Positions 56,855 to 64,000 of a DNA stretch of 64,000 nucleotides are shown piece after piece; positions within the stretch are counted from its first letter, which is position 1; each line of letters begins with the position of its first letter. The translations under genes and the position numbers were made by a program. The stretch spans positions 1,488,001-1,552,000 of the forward strand of contig CP099419.1 in the NCBI GenBank assembly GCA_024114885.1. The letters run 5' to 3'. Origin of the DNA: Septoria linicola. Lineage: Eukaryota; Ascomycota; Dothideomycetes; Mycosphaerellales; Mycosphaerellaceae. The notes beneath the pieces are model-generated. The model was not told where the DNA came from. It was given only the letters and a program-made list of their open reading frames with translations, and ran no database searches.

Positions 56855-58575
56855 CTAGCAGCGCATTTCTACACCTCGTCGACTAACAGTGACATACTTG
56901 ACACCTTTGTACGGCTTCGTCCCTGGTAATATGCCACGACTCTTCTTGGTATCAAGCACCAGACTTTCCACTTTTAGGCCACTAGCGAGCCAGCCCTTGA
57001 CCGTGAAGCTCAATGTTGCAGAGGATGGCATCAGTTCTCGATTTCTGTCATTCTTCTGGGGGGTGTCATATCCATTAGACTTCGAGCCATGCTGCCCCTG
57101 GACCTGATATCCTGATGGCTCCTCATCATAATCGTAAGTCGTCGCTGTCATGCCGTTCACCACACCAGTACTGCTGTCTTCATTGTCATCGTTGACTGGA
57201 CCAAGAACTGTGCATCGCAGGACTGCTCCGCCAGGGCCAAAGTCCTTGGCTGATATCCTCCATTCCACTGTTCCGTCTACGGGATTCCACTGTGACTCGC
57301 CCTTGGATGGTCGCATGTCACTGAGATTTCGTACAGATGGCGGAAGTGGGACATGTATTGTCAAGTCCTCGAGTGCGGGTGCGCTTGATTGACCTGTCGG
57401 CGCTGCATTGCGGAACGCAGCTCCTGGACGGCCAGAGCCTAGATTTGATTGGAGTGAAGCTGCTGCCGGAGAGAAACTGGCCGAGTTCTGCTTTGCGCGC
57501 ACCTCGAAGTCTGCGCCCGACGGACCGAGACCGGTAGTGATCTCCACAGTAGCAGGGAGGTCAAGGCTATTCGAAGCTGACTTGTTTGTGCTGAAGTTAG
57601 TGTCCGGTCCAAGAAGATCAGTCTCGTAGCCGCAAAGCGCGAATCTGCCGTCCGGGGGCACGAAGGAAAGGATGCCTTCTGCCTTCCACTTTGCTAGCCT
57701 TACGCAAGGATGAAATACTACTCGCTCCATCACGTTTCGTAGCTGATCGCCTCGTGTGCCCATGCCCGCGCCCTTGCCTCCCGTAGATAGAGTCAGAACC
57801 AGATCTGGGACACCGCTGAGCTTAGAGTTGAATGCTATGCTGCCATTGGCGAAGGCAGACAGTGGCCGTCCTGAAGGTGCAAGCGTGACCTGCAACGTCT
57901 CTACAATGTCGACGTACATTTCGTTGTGTGAGTGGACAACATTACTCCGCCGCCAGGGTATTGCTGAGCCCTGGCTGGTTTGAGCGGGTGATAAAGATGG
58001 TCTCGATAGGCCACCAGAAGCGATGCCTTGCAGATTTGGACTTGAGCCAGGCAGTCCTACACCACCGAGCAGATTCTTCAGCACTCCTGGACCAGTCTCT
58101 ACCACGTCCCGCAGTGCACTTGCTTCGCCTTGACACACAACACCAGAATCGGCCATCTCGGCCACAATCTGAGCGACAATGTCATAGTTGGCGGAGATCT
58201 TCGTAGCGATCAATGGACTACCCAGGAATTCTTCCCAGGCATCGGCGACTCTGTGTAGGAATTCTAGAACAAGCAGTGGCTCGACATCGCTAGAAGCGGG
58301 CGACAAGAATAGCAGATGGTCTTGAATGATGGAGAAGAGGACCGTCGGCGGATTGGTCGAGGTCAGATATATGACGCTCGGTCGAGGCGACTCATGTTGC
58401 AGGTAAAGTGGGAGCACGATCGAGGCTGCCGGCGGCTTGCCGGTATAGACGTGGTTGAAGAGCAGCGAGCTGGGAGGGTCGTCGTCGTCAGTCGAGGCGT
58501 GCGAGTGTGGTGATCAGTGCAGCTACTTACGTACTTGTGCTCGTCGTAGATGAACAGCGCTTCAATGGCACTCAT
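56855..58575 (-). CDS. APM3: AP-3 adaptor complex subunit mu
   Basis: Model: complement(56855..58469, 58535..58575), 551 residues, 65-nt intron. The 41-nt first exon encodes MSAIEALFIYDEH and joins to NSLLFNHVYTGKPPAASIVL, giving the N-terminal longin domain, with SANYDIVAQIVAEMADSGVV and a linker after it. The mu homology domain starts near residue 200 (WRRSNVVHSHNEMYVDIVET) and ends with PYKGVKYVTVSRRGVEMRC. AP-3 sorts cargo from Golgi or endosomes to the vacuole, and mu binds tyrosine-based signals. The Asn at the splice junction matches the family. A competing donor 6 nt downstream does not keep the frame. Confidence 0.9.
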
Positions 58576-58865
58576 CGCATATCAAGGGAAGTCGACTGTC
58601 GACGTGAGATGGACGATCACAGTCGTGAGTGAGGAGTGGCAGGATGGTAGGAAGGTGGGTAGAATAGAACTAGTGAGTTGCCTTGCGGAACTCCGGAACT
58701 CGTCCGCTGCCTTTCACATTCTCCAAGCTCACTGTCACTCTCCCTCTCCTTCACGGCACAACATGCAGCATTACCAGCACAGCATCGCTTTTCCGACGAC
58801 TCCGGCGCACAGTCTGTGACATCCATTTCTGATGCTGTGATCGATGCGCAACGCCACGCGACACG

Positions 58866-59849
58866 ATGATGATGATGCCTGATCCGCCGCCAGTCGCGGG
58901 CACGAAGCGACCTCTCGAACCATCAACTACATCGAATGCGCCACATGGACCGGCGAAGAGACAGCGAGTGCACCATGTCCTCCAGCACGTGCAGCAGATC
59001 CCGAACCACATCGAGCCCGCGCCGCAAGCTCCCATCTACGCCCAAGGCCAGCTGATGAAGAGCATCAGCGCCGCTCTGGTCATGGCCGGCTTCGATTCAG
59101 TGCGGCCCACTGCCCTCGAGTCGTTTCGCGCACATGTGGAGGAATACATGCTCCACTTCCTATCGCACGCGCGCACATCGATGCTCAATAATCGACGAAC
59201 AACACCTACCGCGCTGGACTTTGCAAAGGCACTCGCGGAAATGCCCAACACGCAAAATGCTTCGATGCTGATCCCGCAGGTTGTGCTGGATGTACCGGAC
59301 GATATATCAACGCCGACCATATCATTACAAAGACCAGAACCACTGGAGCCGTTGGACTTTTCAAGACTCCTGAAGCCGCTGATGGAACAGCATCCCCCGG
59401 CCTGGGTGCCCAGCCACTTTCCTAAACTGCCGCCGCAGCACTCGTGGAAAGAGACTGCAGTATTTCCGGAGCGTGAGAGAGACGCGCGCAAGATGCGCGA
59501 GAAAGCGACAGAGGAAGGAGTATTGGCGGAGCAGGCGTTGCGGAAACTGGCTGCGGCAGCAAAGACGAGTGCGATGAATGCGGAGAAGAATAGGAACAAT
59601 GTGCTAAGAGGTGAAGGGAAACTTCGAGGACCTGCGAAGGCCGGAACGAGAAATGGGGCCAGGGCACATGAAGACACGTTCGCGGATATGCTGAAGGAAC
59701 TGGGTGGTGGTGATGAGGCCATGGACCTTGCCAGTGACGAGGCGGAAGCAAGGACGGGCATGGACCTGGGCATGCCAGAAGGAGTCGTCGTCAACCACGA
59801 CATGAGCCACTGGAGGAGACCAGGGCAGCGGGGAGGCATGCGAGCATAG
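58866..59849 (+). CDS. TAF8: TFIID subunit TAF8
   Basis: Single exon, 327 residues. A Lys/Arg-rich start is followed by a histone-fold (Bromo_TP) domain at about 60-140 (SISAALVMAGFDSVRPTALE, FLSHARTSMLNNRRTTPTAL). The TAF8 C-terminal motif lies at about 180-225: PPAWVPSHFPKLPPQHSW, then PERERDARKMREKATEEG. TAF8 pairs with TAF10 in TFIID. The frame ends at TAG 59847-59849, but the same reading frame stays open beyond it into a PHD finger ORF (next entry). So the true C-terminus may not be here. Confidence 0.88.
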   Translation: MMMMPDPPPVAGTKRPLEPSTTSNAPHGPAKRQRVHHVLQHVQQIPNHIEPAPQAPIYAQGQLMKSISAALVMAGFDSVRPTALESFRAHVEEYMLHFLSHARTSMLNNRRTTPTALDFAKALAEMPNTQNASMLIPQVVLDVPDDISTPTISLQRPEPLEPLDFSRLLKPLMEQHPPAWVPSHFPKLPPQHSWKETAVFPERERDARKMREKATEEGVLAEQALRKLAAAAKTSAMNAEKNRNNVLRGEGKLRGPAKAGTRNGARAHEDTFADMLKELGGGDEAMDLASDEAEARTGMDLGMPEGVVVNHDMSHWRRPGQRGGMRA

Positions 59850-60419
59850 GCACAGCATGTCTTGCTCCGTCCTGCTAGAGAGTCACGGCCAGCTACGAGG
59901 ACTCCGCTCGGACGTCAGAGTGGTTTGCCATCTCAGAGATTTTTATCTCATCCTGCGCTTGCCAATGCCGTCAGCGACGATGGGAGCAGCGCTACCTTTG
60001 GAGCTGATGACGAGCTGGGCTCGGATCTGAGCGACGGCGGTCCCAGCCAAGCAGTATCGTCGGATGACTCTACGCTCAATCATGAAAGTTCTGATGATGA
60101 GGGAGGCATCCATACTCGTTCTCGAAATGCCGAAGGTGGTGGGAATCCGTCGCCAGACCGGCAACCAGAGAGACAGCTCTGCTACTGCAACCAGCACACG
60201 AGTCCGCAGAAAATGCTGGTATGTGGCTATGTGAACTGCGCAACCAAGTGCTTTCATGCTGCTTGTGTTGATCTGAGCGATGGCCCAGTCCAGGCATACA
60301 AGTGGTTATGTCGCGACTGCCAGCCAGCAGAAGTGCCTAGGCCGAGACCCGAGTCCCTTAGTTCAGTGGGAGCTAAGTCCAGAAAACCACCAACTAGACG
60401 TGACTCTTGCGTGGATTAA
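59850..60419 (+). CDS. PHD-finger ORF in frame after the TAF8 stop
   Basis: 189 codons in the same frame as TAF8, with no ATG before the finger. The finger is LCYCNQHTSPQKMLVCGYV, NCATKCFHAACVDLSDGP and YKWLCRDCQP, giving a Cys4-His-Cys3 pattern of the ING type. The upstream part is Ser/Asp-rich linker. The aromatic residue that usually precedes the FH in ING fingers (EWFH) is Cys here, so H3K4me3 binding is doubtful. It could be the C-terminus of a longer TAF8, reached by read-through, a variant without the TAG, or splicing over a weak GTCGTC donor at 59784 to the acceptor ending at 59849. A separate gene with an unseen start is also possible. Confidence 0.65.
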   Translation, partial: AQHVLLRPARESRPATRTPLGRQSGLPSQRFLSHPALANAVSDDGSSATFGADDELGSDLSDGGPSQAVSSDDSTLNHESSDDEGGIHTRSRNAEGGGNPSPDRQPERQLCYCNQHTSPQKMLVCGYVNCATKCFHAACVDLSDGPVQAYKWLCRDCQPAEVPRPRPESLSSVGAKSRKPPTRRDSCVD

Positions 60420-60625
60420 GTTGCAAGAGCACTGTACTTTGAGTTTTGAGCGTTGGCGCCGGAGGAGTATTGCTTTAGATGTATCATATGGCTGCAAAAG
60501 AGCCCCTCTGCCTACCGTAGATATCACTACTAGTGGCAGCTGCTGCACATTTGACAGCAGTCATCGTGCCAAATGGCCGACTCAAATCGTCATCCCGCAC
60601 TCTCCAGAGTAGAACTCACTTCCCG

Positions 60626-61044
60626 TCACCTCTCCTCCGTCCCATCATATCTATCCTCCCAAGCGGTCGTCTCAACAGTCAATCCATTCGCGCATCTGTA
60701 TCAATTGATTACGTAGTCAGCTTCACCTTCATCTCAAACCTCCGTCTCCTCCCCTCCACCTCCTTCCCCACCCCACCATCACCCATTCCCGATTCACGGA
60801 GACACAAAAGGAATGGAACAACTCACTGCCTAAACAATCTCAACACCGGCCGACACACAACTTTCGACCTAGGATCCATCTTCGGCCCGTCCAGTTCGCA
60901 ATTATACTGAATCAATTCTTTGAGCGCGCACTCGCTTTTCAAGTCTGAGACGCCCGGTTTGCGCGACCTGCCGGACGGGAGAGTGTTGATTCGTGAGCCT
61001 TCGGTGAGGGTTGAGGCGTGGAAGGCTTCCACGAAGGGTGGCAT
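60626..61044 (-). CDS. SOM1: Som1, mitochondrial inner-membrane peptidase subunit
   Basis: Model: complement(60626..60695, 60827..61044), 95 residues, 131-nt intron with branch site CTGACTAC. The core is CALKELIQYNCELDGPKMDP, then SKVVCRPVLRLFRQ, and across the splice CANGLTVETTAWED. The conserved Cys residues and the VETTAWE ending identify the Som1 family, which supports the inner-membrane peptidase (Imp) complex that trims intermembrane-space proteins. The gene is small and split, and is easily overlooked. It starts about 160 bp from the divergent XRCC2-like gene. Confidence 0.88.
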
Positions 61045-61203
61045 CTTTCTTTTTTTTTGCCGATTACTGTTCTTCTTCTTCTCCGGCTTCTGGCGCCACT
61101 TCTTCCGATGATTGTGATGATGATCTGACTGGACTGGATTTACTGCTTCTTCTTCTTCTTCGTGGTCGTTTCCGACGGAATGGGATGAGAAAGTGACGGA
61201 AAA
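61045..61203. promoter_or_regulatory. short divergent promoter, Som1 and XRCC2-like genes
   Basis: About 160 bp between two start codons, rich in poly-T and TTC tracts. It must serve both genes and their 5' UTRs. Confidence 0.5.
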
Positions 61204-62393
61204 ATGGCCGTGGAGGAGTTCGGAAAGAAATTGTTGATGGAGGTGGAGGAGGTTGGGTTAGATGAGGTAGGTGTGGACTTTGGGATCTGCCATACCACGA
61301 ACAATATACTCTATGCTAACTATGATATCTACAGCTCCTAAACGACCTCCGCCTCCAACAAGCACAAAGCACCCCAACTATCCACTTCGGCCTTCCACAA
61401 CTCGATTCATTGGTACAATGTATGCTGGAAACACGAAATGCACACAGCAAAACCACAGCATCACCGCCAATTATAGAACTCATGTCCTCGCATGCAAGCA
61501 GTGGCAAGACACAACTGCTCTATCATCTCACTGCCCTCGCAGTTCTTCCCACATATCTCAGAGGTCGACAAGGAGCAGTGCTCTACTTCGATCTTGATAG
61601 GCGATTCTCCGTCCCACGTCTCGCTCAACAGATCAAGCGAATTGTGCTTGCGCATTCTCCCGAGGCGAGAAGAACTGCCACCTCCTCCACAGCGATAGAC
61701 AAATCCTCTGTGCAGGAGGTCATTGAAGAATGTCTCCGACACGTGCAGATCTACAAACCGCATACTCTCGCCAAAACAGTCAGCACGCTTAACAATTTGC
61801 AATCTTACCTCTTCAAAACATCCGCGCACCACTCCTTTGATCGAGCGGTAGCGTTCATAGCCATCGATTCAGCTTCGGCATTGTACTGGCAGACCCGTGC
61901 AGAAGCAGATGAAGCAGCGCTCATCGCATCCACATCTAAAGGGGCTCCTCCGCACAACTCCATAGGCTACACGCACCTCGCCGCAGCACTGAGATCCGCT
62001 TCACGGACATTCTCCGCGCCTGTCATATACACAGCGCGAGACTATAATCCACCTCCCAAGGTCTCTCAGCAATTCTCCTCGGCATTTGGCGGGTTTGATG
62101 CTTTCTCGTTGCGACCTTCCCTGCCAGCACCATTCAATGCGCAGAACTCTGCGACGTTGAGACTTGTGATTCGCAAGGCGGACATCAGAAAGTTACCGAT
62201 CGAGATTAGTGTGGAGGATGCATTGAGGGAGGAGGAGAGCCGGAGGAAAGTGGTGGGGTTGGGGAGGTTTGAGTGTTTTGTGAATGAGTGGGGTGTGGAG
62301 GAGAAAGTGTTGCAGAAGCTGAGAGCAAAGGGCGCAATGTTTGAGGTCTTTATCACTGCGGAGGGGATCAAGGTTGGCGATGGGCCGGAGTGA
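61204..62393 (+). CDS. XRCC2-like Rad51 paralog
   Basis: Model: join(61204..61266, 61335..62393), 373 residues, 68-nt GTAGGT...CTACAG intron. The second exon begins LLNDLRLQQAQSTPTIHFGL, then the Walker A region IELMSSHASSGKTQLLYHLT (SSGKT) and GAVLYFDLDRRFSVPRL. The Walker B-like strand is VAFIAIDSASALYW. The C-terminal part (LRLVIRKADIRKLP) forms the last beta strands of the RecA-like core. Such proteins assist Rad51 in homologous recombination. The Walker A differs slightly from the canonical GPxxxGKT, as in XRCC2. Whether this is XRCC2 or another paralog needs comparison. Confidence 0.82.
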
Positions 62394-62831
62394 GAGCGAG
62401 GCGGTCTTGATCGTTCCTGTTAGATTGGTGGAGAGGCATTATCGATGTCCATTGTGGCCCAGCGATGGCGGGGCTGCAGCCATAGAGCAGTGTGGCTAGT
62501 CGTCTGCAAGCTAGTTTGCAGTCCTATCGCATGACGGTCGCCGGCGGTTCTCGTAGGCAAGAGACTCCAGATAATGGATACAGGTCTCAAACAAGATCCT
62601 GACCTACCTACTTACACAATTAGCGCTGGACTACGCGTACGTTTCGTGGCCAATCTTGTAACGACTTCCAAACATCAGAACTTATAAGAAGATTGTAAAT
62701 AGCTGGCGTGAAAGCATGCTCAACCAGATTCCGGATGAGCTGTCATATGGCCCCAGCTTCTGTCATCCTTGTTGTGCAAGAGAAAGAAGGTTATTGACTT
62801 ACTCGGTGCGGTCTAGTATGAGACAGGCCCA
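62394..62831. other. convergent intergenic region
   Basis: About 440 bp between the stops of the XRCC2-like and acetyltransferase genes. Nothing is recognised. Confidence 0.35.
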
Positions 62832-63488
62832 TTATTTGATGAGCTTGCGTCCCATTTCGAAGTGAATGTCTTCCAGTAGCCCGGGCATACCAGGCTGTGC
62901 GGTAAAGCCTTTCTTCAAGACACCTCCTGCTCCGGGCACGACCTCGAAACCCAGATGCTGCCAGTACGCTCCTGTGTGCTCCATGACATACGTGCTCATG
63001 AGGCGTCTCGCGCCACTTGGTCGGATGGCTTGTTCGAGAGCGCGTATAATCTTCTCGCTCAACCCAGTCCTACGGTAATGCGGGTGTACGCATACGCAGC
63101 ACAGCTCCCAATCTTCCGTCTGGGAGATTTGATCAGAGGCGGTCTGGTGCTGTCGTGGAGCGGCAGAAGATGCCATGGATTCCGCAGACTCAACCGCATC
63201 AATCCAGTTGTCACCACGAAATGGTGTTACGCCGCCACAAGCAACTGGATGATCGTCCACAAGCACCACTGCAATGATGCCGTTCGAGCCAAGCTCTTCG
63301 GCCAGGCTCTTCGCAGCCACGGCTGAATCGGCCGGTAGGCGATCCCATGTGGGCGGAAATGCTGCAAAGTCCTTGTTCTTGAACGACGTGTTGATCGTGA
63401 GGTGCAGTTCTTGCCACCATGGCTGCATTGGTAGTGTCTCCGCTGGTGACACGACGATGCTTGGTTCTTGTGCCACGTAGTGAGACAT
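62832..63488 (-). CDS. GNAT-family N-acetyltransferase
   Basis: Single exon, 218 residues. The N-terminal part has the long helices and ELGSNGIIAVVLVDDHPVAC typical of GNAT folds. The acetyl-CoA binding motif A is ELCCVCVHPHYRRTGLSEKI (R/Q-x-x-G/A pattern), and a helix-strand motif B follows with GAYWQHLGFEVVPG. It transfers an acetyl group from acetyl-CoA to an amine, but the acceptor is unknown. It sits near the right end, transcribed leftwards. Confidence 0.85.
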   Translation of the reverse strand: MSHYVAQEPSIVVSPAETLPMQPWWQELHLTINTSFKNKDFAAFPPTWDRLPADSAVAAKSLAEELGSNGIIAVVLVDDHPVACGGVTPFRGDNWIDAVESAESMASSAAPRQHQTASDQISQTEDWELCCVCVHPHYRRTGLSEKIIRALEQAIRPSGARRLMSTYVMEHTGAYWQHLGFEVVPGAGGVLKKGFTAQPGMPGLLEDIHFEMGRKLIK

Positions 63489-64000
63489 GTCAGTGTATCA
63501 GATTCTGCGAAGCCGTTGACGGTACCGTTGCTGCTGGTAGATTCTCAGCGACGCGTCCGCAGGCGTCGTTGCTCTAGAGCTCAAGGCTACATTCGGTCCG
63601 GCTGGCGAACAGGCCAACGGCCAGCCGAGCTGCGCAGACATCGCTCGCTACATCTTGACACCGCTGGTGCAATTCTATTACATCTGGTGTCACTGGTACG
63701 GTAGTGGTAGCAGTTGGAAGCAGGTACAGATTGGTGCCTGAAGAGCACGTCGCCATCGGCTTCGTCAGGGTCAGTACCACGATGGGTGTGCGCCACGATA
63801 GCGGCTTTGCATTCGTGTACTGGCCTTCGCACAGAAAAAGCATAGTGCGCCAGCACTCTCAGGAGTTGTGCATGATATGCTGTCGCATGATGGACACAAC
63901 AGTGATGGTGAGCCGTATATCGACTACTGTCTTTTACTCTCAGCAGTCAGACATATGGACAATTTCTGCGACACGGATCGCACAAGAACTCGTTCAAGAT
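63489..64000. other. right-end intergenic stretch
   Basis: About 510 bp upstream of the acetyltransferase start. Small minus-strand frames at 63574-63856 carry no motif. It should contain the acetyltransferase promoter. Confidence 0.35.

Noticed and set aside
1..64000. tRNA genes, CRISPR arrays, transposable elements
   Set aside because: No tRNA arm pattern, no regularly spaced repeats, and no transposase or reverse transcriptase motifs were noticed on reading both strands.

Overview
The window is nuclear DNA of a filamentous ascomycete, most likely a Dothideomycete. The reasons are dense genes on both strands, short GT-AG introns (47 to 171 nt, often with a CTAAC or CTGAC branch site), and fungal families such as Ies4, Rtc3, Som1, UPF0658 and a Zn2Cys6/homeobox/C2H2 regulator. 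No species is assigned. I found no rRNA, tRNA, transposon or CRISPR array. Most genes are spliced, and their exon structures were derived by hand from splice sites and reading-frame continuity.

Left third (0-23 kb), mainly housekeeping and signalling: a membrane DnaJ protein, an F-box/WD-type protein, INO80 subunit Ies4, a RanBPM/Gid1-type CTLH protein, a DUF2237 protein with a predicted signal peptide, a large UDP-glycosyltransferase with ubiquitin-interacting motifs, an F-box-like protein, Rtc3 and a DH-PH RhoGEF. At 22.5 kb lies a secreted protein resembling a lytic transglycosylase.

Middle (23-45 kb): a Golgi UPF0658 membrane protein, mitochondrial lysyl-tRNA synthetase, a small LPAEL-type protein, a six-exon kinase with a 17-nt micro-exon and a GC-AG intron, then a loose set of accessory metabolic genes (cytochrome P450, VOC/glyoxalase, SnoaL-like, alpha/beta hydrolase, NmrA-like) interrupted by the splicing factor Snu23. 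Two tandem paralogous C2H2 proteins follow, the second with an in-frame TGA, then a NADAR-family gene.

Right third (45-64 kb): a histidine-phosphatase protein, a small membrane protein, a 1197-residue three-domain regulator, a 5'-nucleotidase gene with an in-frame TAA, AP-3 mu, TAF8 followed in the same frame by a PHD-finger ORF after a single TAG, Som1, an XRCC2-like Rad51 paralog and a GNAT acetyltransferase.

The most unusual signals are the three otherwise intact reading frames broken by one stop codon each, the TAF8-stop-PHD arrangement, the micro-exon carrying the kinase catalytic loop, and the secreted transglycosylase-like protein.
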